Shown here: piece after piece, positions 21,770 to 34,223 of the stretch
Numbering within the stretch: the first letter of the stretch is position 1
Layout of the letters: each line of letters opens with the position of its first letter
Source of the DNA: Gentiana macrophylla
Taxonomy: Eukaryota; Streptophyta; Magnoliopsida; Gentianales; Gentianaceae
DNA length: 64,000 nt
NCBI GenBank assembly: GCA_026214975.1
Contig: CM047817.1
Span: 58,834,246-58,898,245, forward strand
Direction of reading: 5' to 3'
Notes under the pieces: generated by a model
What the model saw: the letters and a program-made list of their open reading frames with translations, nothing else
What the model was told of the DNA's origin: nothing
Databases searched by the model: none
Program-made: the position numbers and the translations under genes

Positions 21770-24241
21770 TAGTGGTGGATGACTTCTCCAAATTCATCTG
21801 GACAATATTCATGAACAAGAAAATAGAGACACTCAAAAAGCTGTCAGACTTGTTAAGAAGAATTCAAAATGAAAAGGGACTAAAGATCATCAAGATCAGA
21901 TCAGATAGAGCACATAGCTTCTAAATGAAGTTATCAGAACCTACTATGAAGAAAATGGAGTACTGCATCAACTATCAGCAGCAGGGACTCCACAACAGAA
22001 TGGTGTAGCAGAAAGAAGAAACAGGACACTCAAAGAAGCAGTCAGAACAATAACTTCAGAAGCATGCTTACCAAAGAGATTTTGGACTGAAGCAGCAAAT
22101 ACAGCATGCTATACTCAAAACAGATCATTCATCAACAAACATCAAGGAAAAACTCCATATGAATTATGGAATGGAAGAAAACCTAACATCTCATATTTGC
22201 ATATTTTTGGATCAAAATGTTTTGTTTTGAACAGGAATCAGCTGCATATTTTTTATGAAAAACCTGATGAAGCAATCTTTATGGGATACTCAGACACTAG
22301 CAAAGCTTTCAGAGTGCTAAACAAAAGAACATTGATGATTGAAGAATCAATTCATGTAGTCTTTGATGAACCAAACACAAATGGTGAAAGCATTCAAGAA
22401 TTTGAAGAAGTAGTAGGTCAAAGACAGGTTTATATGAATACAACAGTACCAGCTACAATTCTGAATCACAATTTTGAAAATCAAAATGAGCCACCAGTCC
22501 ATACAACAGAAGAGGCACCAGAACAAGAACATGAAGTTGATGCACAAACTGAAGTTATGGAAGCACCAAGTAAAGAACAACTTCAACCTGACCTCAACTG
22601 GCTAAGAGACCATCCTGAATATCAAGTCATTGGAGACATTCATACAGGAGTCAAAACCAGAAAACAATTGGAGAATATGCTAACATGTTTTCTATCACAA
22701 GTGGAACCCAAGACAATAGATGATGCAATCCAAGATACTGACTGGATTATAGCCATGCAAGAAGAACAAAATGAATTTGAATGAAATGAGGTCTGGGAAC
22801 TTGTTGACAGACCAGACATAGCCAACATCATTGGAAAAAAAATGGGTATTCAGAAACAAGATGGATGAACAAGGGACAGTTGGTAGAAACAAAGCAAGGC
22901 TAGTTGAAAAAGGATACTCTCAAGCAGAAGGCATAGATTATGATGAAACCTTTGCTCCAATAGCAAGACTGGAAGAAACCAGACTATTTCTGGCCTTTGC
23001 AGCCCACAAAGACTTCAAAGTTTACCAAATGGATGTCAAGAGTGCATTTCTGAATGGAATTTTGGAAGAAGAAGTATATATGGAACAACCTCCTGGTTTT
23101 CAACTAAAAAGGGAAAGAAGATAAAGTATACAAGCTCAAAAAGGCACTTTATGGACTCAAACAGGCGCCCAGAGCCTGGTATGAAACACTAACACAATTC
23201 CTGACCAACAATAGATTCAACAAAAGAACCATTGACAAGACTCTCTTCAAGCTAGAGGAAGGAACAAGCACACTGTTAGTCCAAATTTATGTTGATGACA
23301 CTATCTTTGGATCAGAAGATGAAAAGCTATGTGAAAAATTTGCAAACCTAATGAAAAGAAAATTTCAGATGAGCATGATGGGAGAACTAATTATTTCTTG
23401 GACTACAAGTAAAGCAAATGAAAGATGGCATGTTTATCAATCCAGCCAAGTACACAAAAGACTTCATACACAAGTATGGCATGGACACAAGTGGGACCAA
23501 CAATTGGTAGCAGAGCTATTAGATACACCAATGTGTGCAAGAGCTATTCTTGGAAAAGATGAAACTGGAAAAGATGTAGATCAGAAGCTTTATAGAGGAA
23601 TCATTGGATCCCTACTTTATTTAACTGCAAGCAGACCTGATATAGCATTTGTAGTAGGAGTATGTGCAAGATTTGAAGCTCAACCAAAAGAATCACATCT
23701 TCTAGCAGCCAAAAGAATAATCAAATATCTGAAGAACACCATCAATGTTGGAATTTGGTATAAAAAAGATGGAGGATTTAAGTTGCTCTCATATTCAGAC
23801 TCTGATTATGCTGGATGCAAGATAAATAGAAAAAGCACTTCTGGAACATGTCAAATGTTAGGCAGTAGGCTAGTATCATGGTTTAGCAAAAAGAAAAATT
23901 CTATATCCACATCAACAGCTGAAGCAGAATATATAGCAGCACGCAGTTGCTGTGCACAAATACTATGGATCAGACAACAGGTAAGGGATTATGGAATGGA
24001 GGAGAAGACAATTCCAATTATGTGTGACAACACAAGTGCAATTTCTATCACTGAAAATCCAGTATTACATTCAAGAACAAAGCATACTGATATAAGACAT
24101 CATTTTATTAGAGATCATGCTGAAAAAGGAGATGTCATTCTAAGTATATACCTACTGAAGGTCAATTGGCGGACATTTTCACAAAACCACTCAGTCATGA
24201 AAGTTCAAGTTGAAAACTTAGTTGGGAATGATAGAAATTGA
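21770..24241 (+). pseudogene. copia polyprotein: integrase core, RT and RNase H (SIR-1)
   Basis: Begins inside integrase (VVDDFSKFIWTIF) and includes the glutamate block QNGVAERRNRTLKEAV. The integrase C-terminus and linker form an open frame 22197-22784. RT follows with [28 protein letters not shown] and the catalytic YVDD (IYVDDTIFGS near 23285), then RNase H with [26 protein letters not shown] and DNTSAIS. This is the order expected of Ty1/copia (integrase before RT). Frame breaks near 22785, 23124, 23390 and 24150 make it non-functional as read. It is very similar to SIR-2. The C-terminal part that follows in SIR-2 (EDQLADIFIKPL) is frame-shifted here. Confidence 0.93.
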
Positions 24242-24503
24242 CTAAGTGCTAAAGAGAAGCTAACTAGAGTAATCGGCTAAGTAACTTCATCAGCTGACTG
24301 AACCTTTGCCGTTATGAGTAAACTCATATGGCAGGTAAGACACTGGTACTCAGTGAAGTCAACTAAACTGATTGTTAAGAATAGTTATATCAGCAGCTCA
24401 GTTAAGAAGTCAATAACCCGGCTTAGTGACCAGCAAGGTCACTCCACCGAAATATGCATTGGAGTAAACATCAAACTAAAGTGTGAACTAAATCAGTTTT
24501 ATA

Positions 24504-24762
24504 CACGTGGAAAATCAAAAGTTATGGAGGATTATACTGTGGAAAATTACTCACGTGGAGATCAATTCATAATCGTGGAGGTAACTATGTTATTTTTTGA
24601 ATTACAATCGCCTCGATTCTAGGGATTTATCATTACTTACCTCAATCCACTCCCCCACTACACTCAAATACCATGATTTATATACATAAAATCACGCCAT
24701 TACGTCAAAAATTCCTTCCATATTCAACCACGTTCACACTACCAAAAAGCATCATATATAAA
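24504..24762 (+). promoter_or_regulatory. candidate internal promoter of SIR-1 (two G-boxes and TATA)
   Basis: CACGTGG at 24504-24510 and 24552-24558, then TATATAAA at 24755-24762, 106 bases before the ATG of the extra ORF. The same three sites with the same 197-base G-box-to-TATA distance are found in SIR-2. G-boxes and TATA boxes are standard plant promoter parts; activity here is inferred. Confidence 0.5.
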
Positions 24763-24867
24763 CCACACTTAGAGGTTTTTCAGTAATCTTTACACTCTCT
24801 TGCAAAACATAAACCCTATCTCGCAAAATCAAAGTTTCTTCCAACAAACTCAAACTCTTTCAAAGAA

Positions 24868-26772
24868 ATGACATCATCTTCTTCAAATCCCTACCACAGA
24901 AAAATATTACAAAAATCGATCATTACTGGATCGTTTTTCAGGCCTGAAAACTATCTACCTTTTGGCGAAAACGATGCATAGGCCAGACATTTAGTTGATG
25001 GCTGTGCTAATCTAGGGTTAATGACCTTTCTAAACCCCCCAATCACTAGGATATGCTATGAGAAGCTGATTGCATTCTGGAAAAATGCAAAATTTGTACC
25101 CAGCACAAAGAAAACCGATCTAGACTGTATCAAGAGTACATTATTTGGAAAAGAGGTTGTTATCACACCTGGTCTTCTTAACATATTTATCAATCTCCCC
25201 AAAACTGGTCCGGTTGATGTTAAAAACATACAGATCGACATCAACACATTCTGGGCCAAAATAGCCAAGAATCCTAGAAAGAATAGCAAGACATACAACC
25301 TCCCAAGATCAACACTCAAACGTTCATTTGCTGAACTTACACCAGTAATCACCAAAAACATTGAAGGAAGAAAATGGTCGATGGAGAACTTGACTGAGCT
25401 ACGGGTCAAGTTAATGGTGATTATCTATCAAGGTATTTCCTTTGACTGGTCACAATTTGTCTTCAATAGGTTGAAAGGTCAAATCCAGAAGTAAATTGAT
25501 TTGGCAATTACGGCACAAAGCAAGGGTTTGCAGAAGAAAGGTGAGTTTTGGGAGAGGAAATCTTATGGGTTCGCACTTCAACACCTGTTTGATAAATTGA
25601 ATGTGAAACCCATCTCCCTGCATCCTCCACACAAGGCCAAGGTGATGTTTACTTATGTAAAGGCATCACAGAAACCCAAACCCACTACCGGTAGAAAAAG
25701 GAAAGAGCCTGAAAGCAGCAGATCAGGAGTGGGAAGAAGAACCAGATCTCAAAAGGCACAAGATGATACCCCTGTAATCAGTGCCAGCAACCAGGATAGC
25801 CCAGTGGTGATCGGTGATGGTGTAGCAACTGAGGAAGAGAAACAAGAAGAAGTCACCTATCTGGAAGAAGGTGAAGAAGGATATCGTCTTACTTCATAGG
25901 ATGAAGAAGACAGTGAAGATGAAGAAATTGCTACTGAAAGTGAGGCAGAAAAGGTACAGAAGAACCACAGGAAGGAGATCATTTAGAAAGAGATCAAGAA
26001 AAGATGAATATTTCTGATGATGATCTGACAATTCAAGAGGTACTCCTTCGGAGTCTCAGCAAAGTGGCCAAACAGCTGAGTGAGCCAGCTGATCAAGCTC
26101 ACTCTGCCGAACTTGTCCACACCCCCAGCATTAATCAAGGGGGAAAACCAGCCAAAGAAATTCAGTCTCCGGCTCATGAAAAAGAAAACCAGCTATCATA
26201 GGGCCAGGCAACAACAAGCCACTCTCAGCCTCCCTCTGACCCTGAGACTGCTGAAGAAGAAAATGAAAAAAAAAAGAAGAAAAGGACAAAAAAGAAAGTG
26301 AGGAAACTGAAGAAGAAGATAGTGATGCTTTAGAACCAGCAGAATTGATCCAGAAAGAATTTTCAATCTGGATATTCAACCCTTAATTGTGGACATGGAA
26401 AATCAGTATCACAGCAGGCAAAACCTGAATGCTGCTTGAAGGAGTAATGCAACCTCCTTAAATCACAAAATTGAGACCCCCATCAGTCACATTAAGGTTC
26501 AAGATGAGGTGATGGAGAAACAGGGCAGCTCACTTTTCAATCTACAGCATATCATTCCCTACCATGTCCAAACAAATCTCGAATTTCATGATGACAAGAT
26601 TGATGACAATATCAAACCATTGATGGATACCTTGAATGCTCACACACAACAACTCCACCATCTAAATGAGGTTATGAACTATTCTGGCCAGCAACTCAAC
26701 ACCCTCATCAATGTCACTGAAGCAAACAACAAAATTCTAGAGAAAAAAATATGGTCCTCTCCCAGAGTCTGA
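24868..26772 (+). pseudogene. extra ORF after pol (SIR-1), unknown function
   Basis: Starts MTSSSSNPYH at 24868, has a stop at 24979-24981, and continues as a 157-residue folded-looking domain (25021-25494: FLNPPITRICYEKLIAFW, GKEVVITPG). A single TAA separates this from a 132-residue continuation (25501-25899: WERKSYGFALQHLFDKLN) that becomes lysine-rich and then very acidic (EEGEEGY, DEEDSEDEE). A coiled-coil-like end (26509-26772: LNAHTQQLHHLNEVM) follows. SIRE-type elements are known to carry an additional, sometimes env-like, ORF after pol. Here no signal peptide, membrane segment or envelope domain is seen, and the function is unknown. SIR-2 has the homologue at 40101-42230. The N-terminal domain is clearly conserved between them, with several indels. 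Confidence 0.65.
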
Positions 26773-27089
26773 GGCAGCAAACAAAATTCTTGAAGCACGG
26801 TTTGGTGCTGCCAAAAAGGGGGAAGGAAGCTCAAAACCAAAAATCTCCAGTGGAAAGAAGGAAATCCCTATAGATAAGGGCAAGGTCATCAAAGGCAAGG
26901 GCATCAAGTTTGAAGAAAGAAGAAATAGTCATTTTCATAATTTTTTAATTTACTATATGCCTTTGATTCTTATTGAAAGATGCAATATCTTATTGCCCTT
27001 GAATGTTTGAATAAAATAATTGTGTCTTATTCTGTTGATTTTTATGAAAAATTTGGTACACTTATGTTCAGGCTTATAAGGGTTTTGGC
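26773..27089 (+). other. short non-coding end of SIR-1 before the PPT
   Basis: Lysine-rich remnant of the extra ORF (SSKPKISSGKKEIP), then A/T-rich sequence. The equivalent part of SIR-2 is about 0.8 kb longer and holds a further open frame (42416-43203) that is absent here. Confidence 0.5.
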
Positions 27090-27140
27090 ATCATCAAAAA
27101 GGGGGAAATTGTTAGGAACATTTTATTATGTTTTGATGAT
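27090..27140 (+). repeat. inverted repeat bracketing PPT and LTR start (SIR-1)
   Basis: ATCATCAAAA (27090-27099) pairs with TTTTGATGAT (27131-27140). The 31-base loop holds the PPT (AGGGGGAAAT) and the LTR start TGTTAGGAAC at 27110. SIR-2 has the same arrangement at 43320-43370. Confidence 0.75.
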
Positions 27141-28488
27141 GGTCGTACTAGCTGTTATAGCAAGCCTGAAATAAGTTAGAATTCTCTGTATAAGTCTTTA
27201 CTTAGTGTCTGACATGTTGTATAAGTTGAGTCAGACAAGTATTGTACTAGTTGGTAGGACGGCTAAGTAAAAATAGATACCCGGTAGAGTGAAGCCAGCC
27301 AAGTACCAGCAGAGAAGCATGAAGACATTATGGTTAGACTTATAACCAAGGAAGTCTGTGATGACCTTGCATAAGTCTAAGTAATGAAATACATTGTCAA
27401 ATATGGTGGTACACTGATCTCACCCAAATCAAGGATTATTGAAGTACAAAAAGTACTCCAAAGAATTAAAGAAAACAACAAAGCAGTAAACCGGAAAAGT
27501 AAACTAACTTTCGGCTAAGTAAAGACAGAGCAGTGAAGAAAGAACCAAATAGCCAAGTCAGAAGAATCACTTAACCGTTCAAGGAACGATCAAGTAAACT
27601 GTACTCATTCAGATTTCAAATGATGAAGATCAAGCATTAAATGCACAATCAATTGAGGATCAATCAAAGACGGATTTTCTGATAAACGTTTGAGGAAAAA
27701 TCCGATCATTGAAGTCAAGGAGAATATAATTAAGGGGGAATCAAGAATTAAATCAAGGATAATTCTCAACATTAAATAGCCAACGGACGGAAATTCAAAT
27801 AAAGGATTATCAAAGCTATAAATAGAAGGCATTGACAGACAAGAAAAATACAACGAAAAAACTGATAATAAACAAGCAAAAGTTTTGTCAATTTGAAAAG
27901 CCTTCAATTTGTAATTAAAAGAGACATCTAGAGATCAACTCAGAAATCAGAGCTCAAATTCCACGTCAAGCACTGAGATTGATCACAAGTCAATGAATCC
28001 ATTTCGTACCAACTGAGGCAATTGAATCAGAGGAAACTGAGAAGGAGTTGCAACCTTTGTGATAGATGCTGAAAGATTTGTTCTCAATGAGCAGTGATAG
28101 AGACTGAGTCACTTAAGCTTTTGAAGCCAGGGAGTGATAGTCTTAAAGATTTTGAATCTTGTGTAGTCAAGGACAATCGCACTATTGTATCTATGAAAAC
28201 AATAGTGAATTTCCCCAATCATCACAGGAGAAGAGTGGATTAAGGGATTACACCCCCCTTAACCACTATAAACATTTGTGTCTATTTACCTTCAGCAATT
28301 TACTTTGCAGCACTGTATTTCATTATACACTTTATATCTGTGATTGCATAAACTACTTTGAAACAACATTTTAAGAAGGGACTTATCTGCTGCCCAAACG
28401 GTTTTAAATATAAGAAAAGTTTTTGAAACTCCACTATAGTCATTCACCCCCCTTCTGACTATAGTTTTACCCTTCTCTGGGACCAATA
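27110..28488 (+). repeat. 3' LTR of SIR-1
   Basis: About 1379 bases, TGTTAGGAAC to CCAATA. TATA box CTATAAATAG at 27816-27825. It is homologous to the SIR-2 LTRs, with visible divergence and small deletions. Confidence 0.9.
28433..28465 (+). repeat. LTR-end hairpin with C-rich loop (SIR-1)
   Basis: ACTATAGTCA (28433-28442) pairs with TGACTATAGT (28456-28465) around TTCACCCCCCTTC. The stem ends 23 nt before the LTR end. Confidence 0.85.
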
Positions 28489-28518
28489 GTTATCAGGTCT
28501 GAGATTCAATTGGAGCTA

Positions 28519-29950
28519 CTACTGAGATGGAAAAAAATTTATTAATCGGGGAAAACTCTGCCTGATCTCAGTCGATTTCTCTTCTTCTAAAAAAGTTAAT
28601 CTTGACAGGTGATCAGCCACCTGGTTCTCAGATCCTTTTTTGTCATTGATCTCGACATCAAACTCTTGTAAGAGTAGAATCCATCTCAATATTCTCAGCC
28701 TGATGTCTTGTTTGGTTAGAAGGTATTTCAGAGTTGCATGGTCAGTAAATACAGTGACTTTCGATCCTATCATATATGGTCGAAACATGTCAAATGTGAA
28801 TATAACAACTAAGAGCTCCTTCTCTGTAGTTGTATAATTCCTCCATGCACTATTGAGGGTACGACATGAGTAATAGATAGGCTTAAAGATTTTATTCTCC
28901 CTTTGTCCCAGGGCTGCTCCAACTGCCGTGTCGCTTGCATCACACATAAGCTCGAAAGGTTTGTTCCAATCTGGGGCTATTAGAATTGGGGCAGTTATAA
29001 GCATTTGCTTTAATGTCTCAAATGCTTGCTTGCACTCCTTTCTGAATACAAAAGGCACATCCTTTGCAAGTAATTCCTTCAAATGTCTAGAAACTTTAGA
29101 GAAATCCATAATTAACCTCCTATAGAAACTTGCGTGGCAAAGAAAGGCTCACAATATCTTTAAGTTTCTTGGAGGGGGTATCTTCTTTATTACCTCTATC
29201 TCTGTCTTATCAACCTCCATTCCTTTCCATGAAATCTTATGACCCAACACTATTCCTTCTGTTACCATGAAATGACATTTATCCCAGTTAAGTACAATGT
29301 TGGTCTCTTCACATCCATTCAGCACACTACTCAAGTTGTCCAAGCATTTATCAAAGCTATTTCAAAATACAGAAAAATCATCCATGAAAATCTCTAGAAA
29401 GTCCTCCACCATGTCCGCAAATAATGACATCATGCACCTTTGGAATGTTGCTGGTGCATTACAAAGTCCAAAAGGCATGCGATTGTACGCAAAAGTTCCA
29501 TAGGGCCATGTGAAAGTTGTTTTCTCATGGTCCTCAGGGGAAATATGGATATGATAGTAACCAGAATATCCATCTAAGAAACAATAAAAAGCATGACCGC
29601 TTAACCTTTCTAACATCTGGTCAATGTATGGTAGGGAAAATGATCTTTACGAGTTGCGTCATTCAGTTTCCTGAAACCAATGCAAACTCGATGTCCAGTA
29701 ATTAGCCTCATAGGGATTAACTCATCGAACTCATTAGGTTGGGTAGTGAATCCTCCTTTCTTGGGCACTACATGAATCGGGCCCACCCATTCACTGTTTG
29801 CAATTGGGAAATGATTCCCATTTCAAACATCTTTATAATCTCCTTCCTAGAAACATACTTCAGTTGTGGTGTCAGCCTCCATTGAGGTTGTGCTACCGCT
29901 TTCTTCTCGGGGTCTATAGAGATTTAATAAATGCACACCTATGTGTTTAT
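28519..29950 (-). pseudogene. Athila-type reverse transcriptase and RNase H (ATH-4)
   Basis: RT is read from 29616 as [29 protein letters not shown] and the catalytic block IFMDDFSVF, then (29343) LNWDKCHFMVTEGIVLGH. After a frame break it continues from 29109 into RNase [38 protein letters not shown] and [10 protein letters not shown]. All RNase H acidic residues are present. An in-frame TGA or frame change occurs at about 29360 and another at about 29130. The protein ends near 28519, where the integrase should follow but SIR-1 begins. The sequence is well apart from ATH-1/ATH-2 (for example PPPRNLKIL in place of YPKTVKEV). Confidence 0.9.
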
Positions 29951-30775
29951 TCCTCTAATATCTGCAATCGTCCATCCGTAGGCTCCCTTATGCTCTCTCA
30001 GTACTCTTAAAAGTTTCTCCTCCTCTAAAGGTGATAGTAACGTTGAAATTATGAGGGGAACAATATCATTTTGTAAGTATATGTACTTAAGGTGAGATGG
30101 CAAATGTTTCAACGTTAAGTTCCTTGGTGGCTCTTCCAATGATGATCTTAACAGCTTACCAGTCAATTGTAAGTAAAAGAACTTATGCCATGAAGGTCTA
30201 TGAATTGTTCCTCCTAAATCCACAGAAGATATAGGCTCCACTTCTCGCATTTAACCTTTGCCACACCCAGGCCAGGTTTCCTCATTACTTTCTTCATCTT
30301 CTTTCAGGAGCAAAGTCTCTGCTACTTCAGGGTCTAGTGCCACTTGCTGATATAATTCAAAAACATGCTTGTTTATGGCATCTAGAATGTAACATGCTTC
30401 TCCTTCATCTTGTGCATACCTCATTGTTTTCATCACATTGAATACTACTCTGTCCTCATTTACTCTTAGAATCACCTCACCCTTATGAACATCTATCAAG
30501 GTTTTACATGTCGCTAGGAAAGGTCTTCCTAAGATCAATGGAACATTGTGGTTAGCTTTCATGTCTAGCACTACAAAGTCTATGGGGAATACGAACTTAT
30601 CAACTTTCACCAGAACATCCTTCACCACCCCACATGGTTGCTTCATAGACCTATCGACCAACTGAAGGGTTATAGATGTTTCATTCAACTCTTTCATGCC
30701 TAACTTATAAAAGATGGACAGTGGAATTAAATTCACACTGGCTCCAAGATCACACAATGCTTTATTTAGGCACAT
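29951..30775 (-). pseudogene. Athila-type aspartic protease and protease-RT linker (ATH-4)
   Basis: A 174-codon open frame (30775-30251) carries ALCDLGASVNLIPLSIFYK. The active-site aspartate lies in DLGAS, the form usual in Athila proteases. It is followed by LQLVDRSMKQP, the flap-like VLVKVDKFVFPIDFVV and the second conserved block VPLILGRPFLAT. The linker continues at 30250-29939 (LKHLPSHLKYIYL). The protease would mature the Gag-Pol polyprotein. It is among the better preserved regions of this old element. A stop separates protease from linker at 30251. Confidence 0.9.
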
Positions 30776-32376
30776 TCCTCCAATTGTGCAAGATGGAGGA
30801 AGCTCCCAGGATCTTTACACTTAGGAGGTAGTTTACGTTGCAAAACTGCCAAGCATTCCTCGTTAAGTCAAATAGTATCAAGGTCTAACAATTTACTTTT
30901 GGTAGAGACAAATTCTTTCACGAATTTCACATATTCTGGCATTCCGGCCAGAACTTCTACCAAAGGTATATTCACTTGCAATTTCTTAAACATCTCTATG
31001 AACTTTTTATAACGAGCATCGTTATGATTCGGTTTTTATTTCCTAGGGAATAGGTAAAGTAGCAGGATTAATAGTTACAGTTTGAGAAGGCTTACCTGCT
31101 GCCTGCTGCTGCTATGCCTGCTCAGCTGTTGAATTTTCAGACGCCCGGTTAATCGGCATGGTGTCCCGATTTACCGGCCCCTCCTTTTCTCCCGATTCTA
31201 CTACGTTATGATGCTGAGTGCTTTTTGATTCTTCTTGGATAGTTGGTATAAATGGTATAGGCAGTTCCTTTCCGTATCTAGTCATAATTGCATTCATGTC
31301 CTTCGGATTATTTTTTGTGTTACGGCGATTCTCACGGAGGACAAGCTGACACTTGTTCAGCGATTTGCCCCACTTAGTGTGACAGATTCTGCACTAAGGC
31401 TTCTTGATTGGTTAGCTTGTATCATTCTTCTGACAATATATGGTGAAGTTCGCATTCAGCTCAGTCACGGATTTTGTGAGTTGATTGACCGTGTCGGTCA
31501 CAGTTGAGCTCATTTTATCCATGGTTGCTTCTCAACCACCTGACTTGTTGAATTAAGGCATGAATCCACCAGTTTGTCTTGGTCTCTCTCCACCTATAGG
31601 ATCACTTATTCGAAAACCAGGGTGGTCGTGCTAACCTGGGCGATATCCACCCCTATAAGGATTTTCTTGCCTCCCTAGATAGTTCACATCTTCGGTGTTG
31701 GTTACTTCAACTTCTTGAACTTTCTCTACCTTGGAAAGGCAATCATGCATGCCATCTATTTTCTCATTCATCGACATTAGCAAGTATAAGATCTTCTAAG
31801 ATGTATCTTCTCCAAATATGCCTTCAGCTACCTTTCAAGTCTCAATTTGATGCGTTCCTTATTGGCTTGTAAGTGCTATTTGCTCCAACTTTTCATCAGC
31901 TTCTTCAGGTGATAGCTATGCAAAACATCCATTGCTCGATGCGTCAACTCTCATTTGTTCACTTGGACATAATCCATGATAGAAACTATGCATTCAAACA
32001 GGCAAAGTGATATCACGGTGAGGGCATCTCATTTGTTCTTCCGTAAACATTTCCCAAGCTTCTTCGAAAGATTCGGTTGGTTTTTGCTTGAAATTCTTGA
32101 TGTCTTGACTTATCTGTAGTGACTTCCCAGGTGGGCAGTACTTGTTCATAAATTTCTACAGTAGACCAGTGCAAGTTTGCATCGATCCCGGTGCTAGAGA
32201 CAATAACCATATTATCGCCTAGTCTTTCAGAGTGAATGGAAACAACTTCAGCTTAATGTTATCTTCAGGTACTCCTGCTGGTTTGACTGTGCTGAATATC
32301 TCCAAGAAGTTAGTGACGTGTACACTAGGATCTTCGTCCGGTACTCTATGGAAGGTAGTGTAGTTGGTCACCATCT
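30776..32376 (-). pseudogene. Athila Gag, main part (ATH-4)
   Basis: Reads from the hAT duplication site: QMVTNYTTFHRVPDEDPSVH, then KLKLFPFTLKD and, after a stop, the WLLSLAPGSMQT core. It continues with interrupted segments (EEAWEMFTEEQMRCPHRD, FYHGLCPSEQMRVDASSNG) and a low-complexity C-terminal half, including the open frame 31297-31112 (MTRYGKELPIPFI). At least ten stops or shifts are present, so this is an old pseudogene. The N-terminus lies beyond the insertion at 45153-45229, and the two halves rejoin exactly when one copy of the 8-base duplication is removed. Confidence 0.85.
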
Positions 32377-33402
32377 GTATCACGTAGAGACGAGCAAAAT
32401 AACTAATAAACCAATCCAAATCATAAATCAATCCAAACCAATCTGAATTAACCCAATGAATTTCTTTGGTTTGGAACCAAACCAAATCGCATTGGGTTGG
32501 TTTCAGATATTTTTAATTATACCCAATCCAATCCGAACCAAACCAAAATTTTCATACATTAATTATATATATTATATCTATTACCCAACCGACCCAATAT
32601 AATCCAATTTTTTACAATATAACCCATTATATAACAATCTTAGACTCTCGGTCCACTTATCCCAAAAGTATAGTTTAGTTCTTGTTAGGAACATTTTATT
32701 ATGTTTTGATGATGGCCACACTAGCTGTTATAGCAAGCCTAAAAATAAGTTAGAATTCTCTGTATAAGTCTTTACTTAGAGTCTGACATGTTGTATAAGT
32801 TGAGTCAGACAGTTATTGTACTAGTTGGTAGGACGGCAAAGGAAAAACAGATATTCGGCAGAGTGAAGCCAGCCAAGCACCAGTAGAGAAGCAATGCAGA
32901 TATTAAAGGTCTGACTTGTAACCAAGGAAGTCTGTGATGACCTTGGACAAGTCTAAGTTATACTACAAGTGATGTACATTAATATTCAAATATGGTGTAC
33001 ACTGATCTCACCCCAATTTAAGATCAGTGAAGTACAAAGATTCTCCTTCAACTTAAGCAAAGAAGAAAACTGTGAACCGGCAAAGTAAACTGACTTTCGG
33101 CTGAGTGAAGACAAAACGGTGAAGGAAGATCTAAATCGGCTAAGTCAGAAGGATCGCTCGACCGTTCTGAAAACGGCGAAGGAACACTTACAGATCAGAT
33201 TTAATATACAGAAGATCATGCATTAAATGCACAATCAATAGAGGATCAATCAAGGACGGATTTCCGCTATACGTTTGAAGAAAGAATCCGATCCCTTGAA
33301 ATCAAGGAGAATGCAATTAAGGGGAATCAAGAATAAAATCAAGGATTATTCCCTCATTAATATAGCCAACGGACGGAATTTCAAAATCAAGGTTATTCAA
33401 GG

Positions 33403-33412
33403 CTATAAATAG
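33403..33412 (+). promoter_or_regulatory. TATA box of the SIR-2 LTR
   Basis: CTATAAATAG in the middle of the LTR. It is conserved at 44058-44067 in the 3' LTR and at 27816-27825 in SIR-1, and would start the genomic RNA about 30 bases downstream. Confidence 0.7.
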
Positions 33413-34030
33413 AAGGCATTGACAGACAGAGAATGTGGAAGAACGGAACAAAAAAATCAAGTGAAAACTCTGTCAATTTAAAAAGCCTTCTCTCTGAACT
33501 TACAAGAAAACATCTAGTTATCAAGTCAGACATCAGAGCTTCAAAATCATACTCGACCTTGAGTTTGATCAACCAAGTGTGTGAATCACATTCACATCAA
33601 GCTCAAGCAATGAATCGGAGGCAATCGAGAAGGAGTTGAATCTGTGATATTTGTTGAAGGATTTTGATCTTAGGGAGCAAACAAGAAAGAGCTGATCAAT
33701 CATGAAGGCTATTGCGGTCAAGGAGTGATAGTCTTGTAGATTGTGAAGCTTGGAAAGCCAAGGACAATCATACTATTGTATCTGTGAAAACAATAGTGAA
33801 TTCCTCCGATCATCACGGGGAGAAGAGTGGATTAAGGGATTACACCACCCTGAACCACTATAAGCCTTGTGTCAATTTAATTTTCGCAATTTACTTTACT
33901 GACATTTATTTGATTTGCCTACACCATAACTTATTTTCGTGATTGTGCGAATCGATTTGAAAACAACTTAGTAAGAAGGGACTTATCCACGCCCAAAAGC
34001 TTTTAAATAAAAGAAAAGTTTTGAAACTCC

Positions 34031-34062
34031 ACTATAGTCATTCACCCCCCCTCGACTATAGT
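34031..34062 (+). repeat. LTR-end hairpin with C-rich loop (SIR-2 5' LTR)
   Basis: ACTATAGTC (34031-34039) pairs with GACTATAGT (34054-34062) around a TTCACCCCCC loop. One T is missing compared with the 3' LTR copy. Confidence 0.85.
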
Positions 34063-34088
34063 TTTACCGCTTCTCTGGGACCAACAAT

Positions 34089-34103
34089 TGGTATCGAGAG
34101 CGG
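34089..34103 (+). other. primer-binding site, initiator-Met tRNA (SIR-2)
   Basis: TGGTATCGAGAGCGG two bases after the LTR. The usual copia site is TGGTATCAGAGC, so this copy has one extra base inside the site, which could be an error or a defect. Confidence 0.85.
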
Positions 34104-34223
34104 TGTTCTAGTATCGAACCTGCTCAGATCTAATTTACAGTAACAAGGAGATCACATATTTTCAAAGTAGTTTTCAAATCTGAGTTTTCTATACATTTAC
34201 ATTTATATCTTCATTTGTAATTG

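Larger units (their letters stand above)
21770..28488 (+). mobile_element. SIR-1: 3' half of a SIRE/Maximus copia element
   Basis: Consists of integrase core, RT-RNase H, a long 3' region with an extra ORF, PPT and 3' LTR. The 5' LTR, gag, protease and start of integrase are missing because ATH-1 is inserted at 21769/21770 and its far side is itself truncated. The right end CCAATA (28488) is a mutated CCAACA. It lies in the RNase H end of ATH-4, so SIR-1 inserted into ATH-4. Confidence 0.88.
32683..34086 (+). repeat. 5' LTR of SIR-2
   Basis: TGTTAGGAAC to GGACCAACA. TATA box CTATAAATAG at 33403-33412. The hairpin at 34031-34062 lies 24 nt from the end. CGGCTAAGT-like motifs occur at about 33093-33145. 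Confidence 0.95.
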
